A stretch of 64,000 bases of DNA, taken from assembly GCF_032118995.1 (NCBI RefSeq), contig NC_092665.1, forward strand, positions 4,810,001-4,874,000, in the 5' to 3' direction. The position numbers and the translations under genes were made by a program. The stretch comes from Asterias amurensis. Lineage: Eukaryota > Echinodermata > Asteroidea > Forcipulatida > Asteriidae. The notes under the pieces are model-generated. The model was not told where the DNA came from. It ran no database searches and saw nothing but the letters and a program-made list of their open reading frames with translations. This document shows, one piece after another, positions 21,941-34,106 of the stretch (the stretch's first letter is position 1; every line of letters starts with the position of its first letter).

Positions 21941-23670
21941 TTAAAGGCAGTAGACTCTGTTGGTAATTACTCAAAATAATTATTAGCAGAAAAACCTCAC
22001 TTGGTGACGAGTAATGGGGAGAGGTTGATAGTGTGACGGACAGTGCCGGGTGTGTGTTATAAATGGTGTAGTTATGAGCATGCGCGAGCTTATGCACGAT
22101 CTGCGCATGCGTTGGCTTGCGGAGCACGCTGGTACTTCTGGGACCATGCGTGCATCGTCAGTCGGCAGCGAGCATTCAAGGAAGAAACAGGTACGTTCTT
22201 TTACTCTGATTATTACCCAAGTGTTATTTGTTGTGCAATCTGCGCTAGCGTGCGTGATTTATTGCAAGTTATATGCAGCGAATTCTAGGTCTCACTGATT
22301 AGCTGAAAGGCTTTGTGCTGTTGATCGTGAGAAATTCTGGGTGAGAGGATTGACGGAAGCTGAGTGTTTGTCGATCTTTTTGGGGTAGCAGTCCGTCGCT
22401 GAGTTAGCCAACGTTAGTTTTGTGGTTGACTAGCAGGATTGTGGTTCAGGGTATCTGTGTGAATGTCTCAGGGGGTACACGTGAGTTGAAGCAGGGAAGA
22501 CTGTGCTTTGTGCTAGTCCCCTTCTCCTCAAACGTGGCGGCTGCGGGACTCGTTTAGGTAATTGCTGGTGCTTTACCTAGGGTTGTCGATATAGCTGGGC
22601 TATATTGCGGTGTGGGTGATTGCTTTGTGCTTTACCTGCGGTGTGGGTGACTGCTGTTTTGCGGTTTACCTGCGTTGCGGTTGACTGCTGTTTTGTGGTT
22701 TACCGGCGGCGTGGTTGACGGTTTTTGTGCTTTATACCGGAGGTGTGGTTGGCACTGCTGCAGCGCGTGCTTGTTAACGCGTGGCGTTTTGACCTTTAGT
22801 TAGGAGGTTGACTAGGCGATTGCTGGTGCTGCTTAGGCGCGAGAATCACGGGTAATAGTTGAGTAGAACGTAGGTGTCTTTTGCAAGTAACTGGTACTTT
22901 ATTATTTAATGCTCTGTAGCTCTGTATTGGTCATTGATTGTGGTGGATACTGCAGAGGTTGACACTCAAACCACATTGACTGATGCTTGTTTCTCATAGT
23001 TATTGTTTACTGCAGAGGTTGACAATTAAACCACATTTTCTCATAGTTATTGTTTACTGGAGAGGTTGACAATTAAACCACATTTATTCACTGTTCATTG
23101 TTTACTTGAGAGGTTGACAATTAAACCACATCTATTGCTGTTTGTTCTTCATAAATCTCTTGTGGAACTGTGTATTATTTTGGGAACTGTGTGTGTCTTG
23201 ACAGAGAGGTTTGCCATCTTTTATAGTCGGGCGGTATATTTCCTCCCAAACGAACCTCGCCACTCAGCCTCAAGTCCGCTTAGTGACTTCAACTTGAGTC
23301 GGCAAGAGTCAGGGTCAAGTTGTATTTAAGCGCGGATCCGATAACGACCCGTGCCCGCCACAATAGTATAAAACATTGTGAGAAACGGCTCCCTCTGAAG
23401 TAACGTAATTTTAGAGAAAGAAGTAGTCTTCCATGAATTTGATTTCAAGACCTCAGATTTATATTATTTGACGTCTCGAAATCAAGTTTCTGAATACACA
23501 CAACTTCGTGTAACAAGGGTGTTTTTTCTTTCATTGTGTCGCAACTTCGGCGACCAATTGAGCTCAAATTTACACAGGTTTGTTATTTTATTAGGCATCT
23601 GTTCAAAAACATACACCAAGTGAGAAGACTGGTCTTTGATTAATACTAATTAGTGTCCAGTGTCATTAAT
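21941..23670 (+). mobile_element. TTAA-family MITE, right-arm copy, split by a solo LTR
   Basis: TTAAAGGCAGTAGACTCTGT at the left end and GTGTCCAGTGTCATTAAT at the right, mirror of 1684-2080. The solo LTR at 22032-23362 sits inside it. The uninterrupted left-arm copy gives the exact pre-insertion sequence. Confidence 0.85.
22032..23362 (+). mobile_element. Solo LTR, probably Ty3/Gypsy-like (fossil)
   Basis: A 1.33-kb block beginning TGTGACGGACAG and ending GTGCCCGCCACA, so it has the TG...CA ends and short inverted termini of an LTR. ATAG is duplicated at 22028-22031 and 23363-23366 (ATAGT if one shared base is counted). No internal retroviral-type domain is present, so it is a single LTR left by recombination. 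It contains three or four loosely tandem units with GAGGTTGACAATTAAACCAC (about 22950-23130). It is missing from the other arm, which makes it younger than the split between the arms. The Gypsy assignment rests only on end sequence and duplication length. Confidence 0.7.
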
Positions 23671-24054
23671 ATTCCTTCACAAAGTGAATGGTTTTTACAT
23701 GCAAAATTGGGCAAGTCAAAGATATATGTTATATATATTTTTTTTTAGGAAGGAGCGTAGGGGGAGTACCATACAGGAGCAAGGAGACAGCAGTAGGACC
23801 TGTCTGTCATCATATTCGATGGTATGGATCAGGCAAAAATGGATGTCCCACATTAATTCACTAAGAGTGATAAAGCTTCGTGCAATTTTGTCAAAATTGC
23901 ATGTCCACCTGATGACAGGTAAGGGAGTTCACTAATTATATAATTATGGGGTCTTTTTACATGCACACCATGTTTTGTTATGTGGCTGTAAGAATTATCA
24001 AAGTGTACCATGTATTTACACTTCTCAATACAGGTGTTACAACTTAGAAATTAG

Positions 24055-24165
24055 AAACAGCCACATGCCTTAGTCAGTTTGCCAAGTGCTACTTGAAGAA
24101 AAAGGTTCAGGGTTTTTGGTTTAAATCCCATCCCAGCTGAGTGTGTCCACTCCTTTTTTTCACCT
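24055..24165 (+). repeat. Possible tRNA-derived SINE fragment (right arm)
   Basis: Mirror copy of the minus-strand fragment at 1195-1310, with the same B-box-like GGTTTAAATCCC. It is part of the inverted repeat, so it is not an independent insertion. Confidence 0.3.
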
Positions 24166-25354
24166 AAGGCCACATACAAAAAAAATTGTTGATACATGTA
24201 GTCACATTTTTCTTGAGGATGGGGGAGGGGGGAGGAAGGGAGGTTGAAGAAAAAAATTCTAATTAAGTTTTGTTAACATGCCAAATATGAAATCAAGAAT
24301 AAAGAAATCATCACAATCACTATAAAACAGGGTTTGTGTGTTTTTGATGTTTTCAATAGTTTTGTCAAACAAATTTAACTCCTAGATGACATTTTTTGTA
24401 ATATTTTTCAAACAACTAAACACTGTGTAGCCCAAGTAAATATTTGAAGAATTGTTCTTACTTTGCCAACATGAATAAAAACTTTCGTAAAACATCTTTT
24501 GAAACCTGTACATTTTGAAAAAAGGCTGGGTTTTTTTATGATGAAAAAAACAAAATTGGGGTCGGGGAGTTTTGATCGCTCGGGCGGGATGATCAACAAT
24601 TTTTTTTATGTGGCCTAAGCATGGCAAGCTGCTGTATGCCAAGTAGATTAAAAAATGCAATTTATGTTATATTTGTGATGGTATGTCTTTGGTTTTGTTT
24701 ACAAACATAACTTAAATTTACAAGCCTGTAAGTAATATTTTTCAATCTTCACTTTTCATACATAAAGGTGTTCTAGTAGTAGACGCACAGCAGTGCCAGG
24801 AGGGAAATTGGACTTCATGTATTGGACACATAACATAACATTGACTTGTCTGCTGATCACCCTCAGCAGCTGCAATGATAAGCTTGAAGGCGTTTTCTAC
24901 TCCTGCCATCTTTACATTGTTTTTGTGAGAACAAAAACACATCTGCTAGCTTTTGTTTGCTCTCCTCATCGGGATTGACACCTTTGAGGAGGTTACAACT
25001 TAGGAGGTTAGTTTTTAATTTCTACCTCCATGGTTACACAGATAGAGGTTTTAAATGTAACGTTTTCCTTATTCAAATAAATTATTCCTTGTGAGATGGG
25101 ATGAGGCGGTAAACAATAATGTTCCCCCCATTTTTAGATCATGCTGATACTGTTAAACCGACTGTGCTTTAAATATTACTAATGCTGCTAACCGGGTCGA
25201 CAGTCAATCCTGACACTTTATACTTAATTTGGAGTACAGTAATATGCAGCAGCACCAAAAAGATACACTCTGAAAGAGCTTCTAAAAATGCACTTTTTAA
25301 AAAGTCATTCACCCCTTGTTAGTGCTGGTTACCCATGTTTAGTCCAGAGGTGCT

Positions 25355-27285
25355 TGGTTTGAGTCCTAGTTTGCTTAAAGTTTAATTGCTAAAAGTTTAC
25401 AGAAGTTTTGTATTATGCCAGTCAGATTCCTCTTTGTCAACTTTCAGTACCAAGGGGAGCTAATAAAGACTGGTCACCCCCAAACCGTGTTATATATATT
25501 TGTTACTATACCATATACATATATAAAATTTTTGTGTGGAGAAGACATCTTTACTGCCAACGATATTCTCTAGTTCCGCAATCGTAAAGCACATGACAAG
25601 TAGACTGTCACATGCGTACTAACCATGTGCATGAATACTCGCATGCGCACTTGAGTAACAATAAATTAATGGCATGCTGTCTGATTCAATCTGTACTGAG
25701 TCCCTATTCAATCAAACAAAAGCTGTGGAAATTTTACTTCATTTCAAGTACAAAATTGGTTTTCTTTTATTCACAGTGACTTATGGGGAGTTTTGAAGCC
25801 ACATCCACCTCAGTGGTTTAAGTTGTCTAAGGTGGATGTGGGTGACCTTACCAGGAGCCACAGCTAAAGCACAAAGTCACCAACTCAGTTAAAGACTACT
25901 CCAAGGGACTGCGCTACTTAAAGGTTTGAAACTGGCTGTCTTATACCCATGTCAAAGTTCGCACAAACTAAAGAAGAAACAAGTACAATTGCACAAAGTT
26001 ATCTCCTTTCCTGTTTTGTTCAAACTGATAAACTATCATACAATAATTGTTTTTTTAGCAGTTAAGATGATGTGTGTGTAGGTTGCTGTCCTTAGACTAT
26101 AGACATGGGTTTGCCCTGTTATACAACAGCAGCACAGGGCAGAGCTGAATGTTGAATGCTTGGACCATCCATGCTAAGCAGATATGAAACAGCATCACAA
26201 CGGAGCGGGGGGAGGGAGGGTCTCTAATTGGCTTACAAATATTCACTATTACATCGAGTACAACCGTCTCTGATGGATTTGCTTTCTCACTATTACCTCA
26301 AGTACAGTATTGATGCAAAGTACATACAGTGGCAAAAGTTTTTAATTCTTATAGAGTTTTGATATAAAGTGTGTACTTGAGTAAGTTTCTTTTAACTATA
26401 CTGTCTGATAGTTGTTACTTCTTATTCGTTGTATAAAACCAAGGTTTCACAAGAGGTTAGTTCTTGGCCACTTCAGCAGCTGAAAGGATTGGCATGTCCC
26501 AGAGAAACAGCAGTGGAGCCTGTCCAAGGAGACAACCAAATGCAAAATGATCAAGGATAAAGTTGCTTTTGCTGTGAATTGTCTACCTGTGAGTATTGTA
26601 TAATTGTTTTTATAGAGAAGTTTGGTGAAAGAATTGTAAAACTGTTATACCTAATCTACAATGGCAGAAAAAGGCCAGCAACAGTCAAACTGAATCAATT
26701 ATTAAATAAAGTAAAGGAAAAGGAAAAAATTATTAACACCAGGTTATCATCGTCCATATAAATCTGAAACTATGAAGTAAGTTACAAAGTACAGAAAAAT
26801 ACTAACCTAAAAACCACTGCTATTACCAAAAAAGCTTCCCTCAATTATTTACTTGAAAAGCATCACAATCTTTAACTCAACATTATTTCCTAATGCGTTT
26901 CTAAATTTAGGTATGTATTGGTGACCATGGGAAGCAAGAGGTCTCAGTAGCAACCAGCAGGCTTAAGATTGCAGTATTGACCTTGTTGCAGTTCATCTGG
27001 AAGAAAGCAAGGGCAGAGCGGACATTGCCACTATAATGGAGAAGAATGAATCAACTGTTCAGGTGCATTGGAGGAAAGGTCATCGCTTTACGAGTGGAGA
27101 ACAAGGAACACCGGTACTGGCAGGAATGCTAAATCATATACAGAAAAATATATTGATTGCTTTTTATTAATATCTGAAACAAAAAGTCGCATCTTAATAA
27201 AGTGATCCCCTGGCTGTGTGATCCCTAGCTACACGGCAGTTAACAGTTGTATGGCTTTTGATTGGCACCCCGTACAAACATACTT
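25355..27285. other. No recognised feature
   Basis: AT-rich single-copy-looking sequence just outside the palindrome. A 60-codon frame at 26579-26761 and other short frames show no family signature or splice context. A short inverted CCACCTCAGTGG...AAGGTGGATGTGG motif occurs near 25800-25845. Confidence 0.5.
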
Positions 27286-27289
27286 AAAA

Positions 27290-27375
27290 AATTGGGAGAA
27301 CGCCAAGATATCTCAGTTGGTAGAGCACTGGCACATAAATCCGAAGGTTGTTGGTTTGAATCCCACTGTAGTCAG
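27290..27375 (+). repeat. tRNA-derived SINE head or decayed tRNA
   Basis: A-box-like TCTCAGTTGGTAGAGCA and B-box-like GGTTTGAATCC are correctly spaced for a tRNA. The anticodon arm does not pair well and the acceptor stem is poor, so this is not a functional tRNA. A tRNA-derived SINE or tRNA pseudogene is the best reading. Confidence 0.55.
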
Positions 27376-27649
27376 TTCACTGTTCAACTCCAAAAATATG
27401 GATAAATTATGGAATGGATTTATGTTTTAAAAGTAGGAAAGGCACTTTAAGAGCTGAAACGCAGATAAATTTGATATAAATAACCACTTTTAGACAAGTA
27501 ATTTTTCCAGTTCCTTTTCAGACAGAGATACAATTTGTGACCTTTGTTGACCTTTGCTTTAAAGTAAAGTTTAGCATACAGGTAGGTTGAGTAAGGGATG
27601 CCAGTTTGCCTGTATGATGACCTTGGAAAATTGCAGCATAGACAAGCCC

Positions 27650-30600
27650 CTTAGGGGATGCCAATTTATGTCCCCTACCTTTGCTTTCTGATGTATAGTG
27701 TATCATGGGGTTGGTTGGGTAAGGGACGCCAATTTATGTCCCCTACCTTTCCTCTCTGATGTATAGTGTAACATTGGGGTTGGTTGAGTAAGGGACGCCA
27801 ATTTATGTCCCCTACCTTTCCTCTCTGATGTATAGTGTAATATGGGGTTGGTTGAGTAAGGGACGCCAATTTATGTCCCCTACCATTGCCTTCTGATGTA
27901 TAGTGTAACATAGGGGTTGGTTGAGTAAGGGACGCAAACTTATGTCCCCTACCATTGCGTTCTGATGTATAGTGTAACATAGGGGTTGGTTGAGTAATGG
28001 ACGCCAATTTATTTCCCCTACAATTGCCTTCTGATGTATAGTGTAACATAGGGGTTGGTTGAGTAAGGGACGCCAATTTATGTCCCCTACCATTGCCTTC
28101 TGATGTATAGTGTAATATGGGGTTGGTTGAGTAAGGGACGCCAATTTATGTCCCCTACCATTGCCTTCTGATGTATAGTGTAACAGTGGGGTTGGTTGAG
28201 TAAGGGACGCCAATTTATGTCCCCTACCATTGCCTTCTGATGAATAGTGTAACACACGGGTTGGTTGAGTAAGGGACGCCAATTTATGTCCCCTACCATT
28301 GCCTTCTGATGTATAGTGTAACATAGGGGTTGGTTGAGTAAGGGACGCCAATTTATGTCCCCTACCATTGCCTTCTGATGTATAGTGTAACAGAGGGGTT
28401 GGTTGAGTAAGGGACGCCAATTTATGTCCCCTACCATTGCCTTCTGATGTATAGTGTAACACACGGGTTGGTTGAGTAAGGGACGCCAATTTATGTCCCC
28501 TACCTTTCCTCTCTGATGTATAGTGTAACAGAGGGGTTGGTTGAGTAAGGGACGCCAATTTATGTCCCCTACCATTGCCTTCTGATGTATAGTGTAACAC
28601 ACGGGTTGGTTGAGTAAGGGACGCCAATTTATGTCCCCTACCTTTCCTCTCTGATGTATAGTGTAACATAGGGGTTGGTTGAGTAAGGGACGCCAATTTA
28701 TGTCCCCTACAATTGCCTTCTGATGTATAGTGTAACATTGGGGTTGGTTGAGTAAGGGACGCCAATTTATGTCCCCTACCATTGCCTTCTGATGTATAGT
28801 GTAACATAGGGGTTGGTTGAGTAAGGGACGCCAATTTATGTCCCCTACCATTGCGTTCTGATGTATAGTGTAACATAGGGGTTGGTTGAGTAAGGGACGC
28901 CAATTTATGTCCCCTACCATTGCCTTCTGATGTTATAGTGTAACACGGGTTGGTTGAGTAAGGGACGCCAATTTATGTCCCCTACCTTTCCTCTCTGATG
29001 TATAGTGTAACACGGGTTGGTTGAGTAAGGGACGCCAATTTATGTCCCCTACCTTTCCTCTCTGATGTAAAGTGTAACAGAGGGGTTGGTTGAGTAAGGG
29101 ACGCCAATTTATGTCCCCTACCATTGCCTTCTGATGTATAGTGTAACATAGGGGTTGGTTGAGTAAGGGACGCCAATTTATGTCCCCTACCATTGCCTTC
29201 TGATGAATAGTGTAACACACGGGTTGGTTGAGTAAGGGACGCCAATTTATGTCCCCTACCATTGCCTTCTGATGTATAGTGTAACATAGGGGTTGGTTGA
29301 GTAAGGGACGCCAATTTATGTCCCCTACAATTGCCTTCTGATGTATAGTGTAACACACGGGTTGGTTGAGTAAGGGACGCCAATTTATGTCCCCTACCAT
29401 TGCCTTCTGATGTATAGTGTAACATAGGGGTTGGTTGAGTAAGGGACGCCAATTTATGTCCCCTACCATTGCCTTCTGATGTATAGTGTAATATAGGGGT
29501 TGGTTGAGTAAGGGACGCCAATTTATGTCCCCTACCATTGCCTTCTGATGTATAGTGTAACATTGGGGTTGGTTGAGTAAGGGACGCCAATTTATGTCCC
29601 CTACCATTGCGTTCTGATGTATAGTGTAACATAGGGGTTGGTTGAGTAAGGGACGCCAATTTATGTCCCCTACCATTGCCTTCTGATGTATAGTGTAACA
29701 TAGGGGTTGGTTGAGTAAGGGACGCCAATTTATGTCCCCTACCATTGCCTTCTGATGTATAGTGTAACATAGGGGTTGGTTGAGTAAGGGACGCCAATTT
29801 ATGTCCCCTACCATTGCGTTCTGATGTATAGTGTAACATTGGGGTTGGTTGAGTAAGGGACGCCAATTTATGTCCCCTACCATTGCCTTCTGATGTATAG
29901 TGTAACATAGAGGTTGGTTGAGTAAGGGACGCCAATTTATGTCCCCTACCATTGCCTTCTGATGTATAGTGTAATATTGGGGTTGGTTGAGTAAGGGACC
30001 CCAATTTATGTCCCCTACCATTGCCTTCTGATGTATAGTGTAACATAGGGGTTGGTTGAGTAAGGGACGCCAATTTATGTCCCCTACCATTGCCGTCTGA
30101 TGTATAGTGTAACATAGAGGTTGGTTGAGTAAGGGACGCCAATTTATGTCCCCTACCATTGCCTTCTGATGTATAGTGTAACATTGGGGTTGGTTGAGTA
30201 AGGGACGCCAATTTATGTCCCCTACCATTGCGTTCTGATGTATAGTGTAACATAGGGGTTGGTTGAGTAAGGGACGCCAATTTATGTCCCCTACCATTGC
30301 CTTCTGATGTATAGTGTAACATAGGGGTTGGTTGAGTAAGGGACGCCAATTTATGTCCCCTACCATTGCCTTCTGATGTATAGTGTAACATAGGGGTTGG
30401 TTGAGTAAGGGACGCCAATTTATGTCCCCTACCATTGCGTTCTGATGTATAGTGTAACATTGGGGTTGGTTGAGTAAGGGACGCCAATTTATGTCCCCTA
30501 CCATTGCCTTCTGATGTATAGTGTAACATAGAGGTTGGTTGAGTAAGGGACGCCAATTTATGTCCCCTACCATTGCCTTCTGATGTATAGTGTAATATTG

Positions 30601-30860
30601 GGGTTGGTTGAGTAAGGGACCCCAATTTATGTCCCCTACCATTGCCTTCTGATGTATAGTGTAACATAGGGGTTGGTTGAGTAAGGGACGCCAATTTATG
30701 TCCCCTACCATTGCCGTCTGATGTATAGTGTAACATAGAGGTTGGTTGAGTAAGGGACGCCAATTTATGTCCCCTACCATTGCCTTCTGATGTATAGTGT
30801 AATATTGGGGTTGGTTGAGTAAGGGACGCCAATTTATGTCCCCTACCGTTGCTTTCAGAT
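27650..30860 (+). repeat. 69-bp satellite array, nearly 50 units
   Basis: The unit contains GGGGTTGGTTGAGTAAGGGA, CGCCAATTTATGTCCCCTAC and TTCTGATGTATAGTGTAAC, totalling 69 bp. Because 69 is divisible by three and the unit lacks stops in two minus-strand frames, those frames run open for over 600 codons. Variants such as GGGACC for GGGACG and TGCCGTCTG mark a higher-order unit of nine monomers (621 bp) present twice in tandem, about 29540-30160 and 30161-30781. Flanks carry degenerate units (27575-27650 and after 30860), as expected at the edges of an array shaped by unequal exchange. Confidence 0.97.
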
Positions 30861-31199
30861 GTTAGGGTATAGTGTATTCATACAGGTAGGTTGAGTATTA
30901 AGGGGAGGCTATTTTGTCTTCTTTGCCATGTATGCCTTGACTATAATGATGTTTAGTTCAACCTGTTCTGAGTAAACTTGTATATACATAGGTGTTCAAT
31001 AAAAAATTGAGTCATGTAATGACATTGCCTCATTTTGTCAAATAAAGATATTTACTGATTAAATTTAAGAACAATTGTTGAGATTTGTTTATTTTGTGTT
31101 TTTCTCAAAGAAGTTCATCATCATCTCAAAAATAAATAGGAATCGCCACTTTTCTGACAAAAAATTGCATCCTGAGATAGGAACTAATACAAAGAGCTA

Positions 31200-32755
31200 G
31201 ATTTGGATTTTATACACGAACAAAACAATTCGTATAACTTGTTCTATTATTTAAGAGGAAAAAAATTAAATATAACCATTTCCAATAATGCGAAAATGTT
31301 TCCAATACTGTTAGTAACAAAGGGCGTAAGAAAGGGATTTGTGAGCACATCAAAGTTAACTGGGTTTTGGCTGAAAACTCTTTCAGAGCCCTTGGTATAG
31401 ACTTTAACACTAATCTTGCTAGTATGGTGAATTTGAACTACACCAAGGTCATTTCTGCTATTAAAAGTTTAATTGAGCAGTGGTCTAAACGTAACCTAAC
31501 GGTGCTGGGGAGAGTTACTGTAACAAAGTCGCTCCTTTTATCTAAGCTTACTTTTCTTATTTTAACTCTCCCCAACCCGCCTAGCAATGTTATCAAAGAA
31601 TTAGACTGTCTGTTCTATAACTTTATATGGAAAGGGAATGACCGTGTGTCCAGGAACCAGATGATTCAAGGCTATAGTCATGGAGGAGTTAAAATGATTG
31701 ACATGCATTCGTATATAAAAGCCCTTAAGGTCACCTGGATCCGCAGATTTCTAAGTTCAAATAACTTGGGTTGGGTCACTCTTTTTTTGAAGATTTCGAA
31801 CATTCATGATCCTCTAGCACTCGAGGGAGGCCACCAGGCATTGCTGATCTATTTAAAAGGGGCCGAAAATCAAAACCATTTTTGGATTGATGTTCTTAAT
31901 GCTTGGTGCAGCTTTGTTAAGTGTCATGTACAATCAAACATTCCTTCCGTAATGTACTGAATGGAGAAACCACAGAAATTGCTCGCCCTTTTTTACCATT
32001 TAATTTTGAGACTTTGTTGATGGATATAAAGGGCTCCACCCGTCTGTACAGTGTTTTCACCTCCAGCAAAAAAAGTTGTGCACAAGTTTATTGTTAAATG
32101 GGAAGAAAAAATTCGCGTGATTTTTCCGATTCCTCAATGGCACATTTTCTGTGGTTTACCCTTTAACTGTACATGTGACACCAAGTTAAGTTGGTTCCAG
32201 TTTAGATTGGTGCATAGAATTCTGGGTGTAAATTCCTTTCTTTCTAAAATTGGTCGGAAGAATTTTAATCTGTGTACTTCAGTAAAAGGGAAGAAGAGAC
32301 ACTAGTCCACTTGTTTTGTAATTGCAAGGTGTCTCTGTATTTTTGGCGTCAGATAAAACACTGGTTGACTAATACACTGAACATTGACATTAATTTTGAC
32401 AACACGACTAAGCTGTTTGGTTTTCATATTTATCGGATGAAGATGAACGACAGAAATCCCTCATTTGTTCTTATCAAAAAGGAAATAAATCATTATTTTG
32501 TAATGGAAAAAATGATCTTTGTTAAGAATAACAACTTAGATAAGTTAAATACCAAATGGGAGCCTTTTGTATTGCTATGTACCAACTAAATGCCTTGCAT
32601 AATCATCAAACTTCCTGTTTTTGCATTTTGCCATTTCTCTCTTAGTATCGTTCTATAAGTAGTTGGTTTTACCAGTAGTTTGTGTAGCTTTGTACATTGA
32701 AGAAACTTGAATAAATTTCCCCCTCCAGGGGGAAAAAAAAATAAAAAAAATAAAA
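31200..32755 (+). mobile_element. 5'-truncated LINE, L1/Tx1-like, C-terminal part
   Basis: The frame at 31367-31960 reads RALGIDFNTNL, KRNLTVLGRVTVTKSLLLSK, FYNFIWKGNDRVSR and GGVKMIDMHSYIKALKVTW, the region after the reverse transcriptase palm in L1-clade ORF2. Two later frames (32051-32305 and 32272-32589) give KLSWFQFRLVHRILGVN and then EETLVHLFCNCKVSLYFW, a C-terminal zinc-knuckle region (the partner cysteine NLC precedes it in the adjacent frame). The catalytic YxDD and endonuclease parts are missing. At least two frame breaks separate the three pieces, so it is dead. The 3' end is an A-rich tail at 32733-32760. It lies just beyond the last visible alkaline phosphatase exon, in the opposite orientation. 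Confidence 0.85.
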
Positions 32756-32769
32756 TAAAATTAAATTGT

Positions 32770-32880
32770 TAAAATTTGAGCTCAATTGGTCGTCGAACTT
32801 GCGAGATAATAATGAAAGAAAAAAATACCCTTGTCACACGAAGATGTGTGCTTTCAGATGCTTGAATTCGAGATCAACGG
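32770..32880 (-). mobile_element. TTAA-family MITE fragment
   Basis: Only the middle part of the family is present (GAGCTCAATTGGTCGTCG to GTGCTTTCAGATGCTTG). It abuts the LINE tail, so one insertion probably truncated the other. Confidence 0.7.
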
Positions 32881-33083
32881 CACCTAGCCTAAAGCCCAAG
32901 CCAAATAAGTGACACAACCTTCGATACCAAGATGAAACCCTCTACTAAGCCCACATCCTGGACCTATTTACATGAACATTTAGCCCAAGATTTATGCGGC
33001 GCAAAGGTTGTAGGCACAATCATGTTCCGAACGACAGACGATTGTTCGTACTTGTACAATTGGTACATAAAACAACAACTCAC

Positions 33084-33182
33084 CTAAAAGGTTGTCAGTT
33101 TCAAGTGGATTGACGTCTTTAAATTGTTCCAAATTCCACACGTACTTGCTGTTTGTCTTGTCTTTACCTGCTTGCCATTCGT
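33084..33182 (-). CDS. Alkaline phosphatase exon encoding DEWQAGKD, last one seen
   Basis: Acceptor TTTAAG, donor GTGAGT. It reads DEWQAGKDKTNSKYVWNLEQ then DVNPLETDNLLG, matching EW---K--YVWN-----L-G. It ends in phase 1 before the expected LFE--HM exon, which is not visible downstream. Confidence 0.88.
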   Translation of the reverse strand, partial: TNGKQVKTRQTASTCGIWNNLKTSIHLKLTTF

Positions 33183-33434
33183 CTTAAACAAAACATAATA
33201 TTGTAAAACAACTAGTGAAACAAATCCTTGCTTGATTATTAAAATTCGTAGTATATAGCAAGAGCTTCATGTGACCGAAAGAAAATTAAATGCTGTGGAA
33301 CTATAAAAACATCTTTAAAGTCAAGGTTTGATCAAGTGAAACTATTTTGATGAGAGATACTTCTACAAGAACACAACATTTTAAAAGAACATAAACAGAC
33401 AAGAATAATTATAAGATGAATAAATTCATTACCA

Positions 33435-33813
33435 TTAAAGACACTGGACTATATTGGTAATTGTCAAAGACCAGTCTTCTCACTTGGTGTATATCAACAT
33501 TATGCATAAAATAACAAACCTATGAAAATTTGAGCTCAATTGTTCGGCGAAGTTGCGATATAATAATGACAGAAAAAAATCCCTTGTCACACGAAATTGT
33601 GCGCTTTCAGATGCTTAATTTGGGGCCTTCAAAATCTAATTATGAGGTCTCGAAATCAAATTCGTGGAAACTACTTCTTTCTCGAAAACTACGTTACTTC
33701 AGAGGGAGCCGTTTCTCACAATGTTGTATGCTATCAACCTCTCCCCATTACTCGTTACCAAGTAAGGTATGCTTATAATTATTTTGAGTAATAACCAATA
33801 GTGTCCACTGCAT
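33435..33813 (-). mobile_element. TTAA-family MITE, nearly complete
   Basis: Runs from TAAAGACACTGGACTATATTGG to AATAGTGTCCACTGCAT inside the alkaline phosphatase intron between the last two visible exons. It keeps all internal hallmarks. The 82-codon frame 33530-33778 is a by-product. Confidence 0.8.
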
Positions 33814-33856
33814 ATAAATAAGTTCGTCTGGATTGTTGATGATCATGAAAAAAAAA

Positions 33857-34000
33857 ATTCGTTTTTACAAATCCAAAATTATGTATGATGTTACTATAAT
33901 TGACAAAGCTCCTAGCTTAGGAGTAAAACGTAACTACTAGTACTAAATTATATGTAAAGTATACATCATACATAATTTTGGATTTGTAAAAACGAATCTT
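33857..34000. mobile_element. Small foldback MITE with 34-bp perfect arms
   Basis: TTCGTTTTTACAAATCC...TATGATG on the left is repeated in reverse complement at 33965-34000. The loop is about 70 bp. Sits in an alkaline phosphatase intron. Confidence 0.75.
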
Positions 34001-34106
34001 TTATTTCAGATTCATTACCACTTTATATTCAAGTACATTCCTCCTATCTTCTATAACTACGCACCATGCTGTCTCTATGGTAATGTCAGCGCCTTGTGGC
34101 TCATGG

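Larger units (their letters stand above)
11835..25354 (-). repeat. Right arm of giant inverted repeat
   Basis: Reverse complement of 1-8078. It is longer than the left arm because of arm-specific insertions: element A2 (12009-15804), a composite repeat (18158-20570), a solo LTR (22032-23362) and about 350 extra bases near 17100-17455. With these removed the arms are of similar length, about 5.6 kb each inside the window. Bases after 25354 have no left-side partner in view. Confidence 0.95.

Noticed and set aside
27290-27375. Functional tRNA gene
   Set aside because: A and B boxes are present but the anticodon and acceptor stems do not pair.
28933-30832. Two overlapping frames of over 600 codons on the minus strand
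   Set aside because: Both are read-throughs of the 69-bp satellite. Two frames being open at once, no start context and simple repeat structure argue against a protein.
27650-30860. Regular repeats as a CRISPR array
   Set aside because: Units are head to tail with no variable spacers, in a eukaryotic context.
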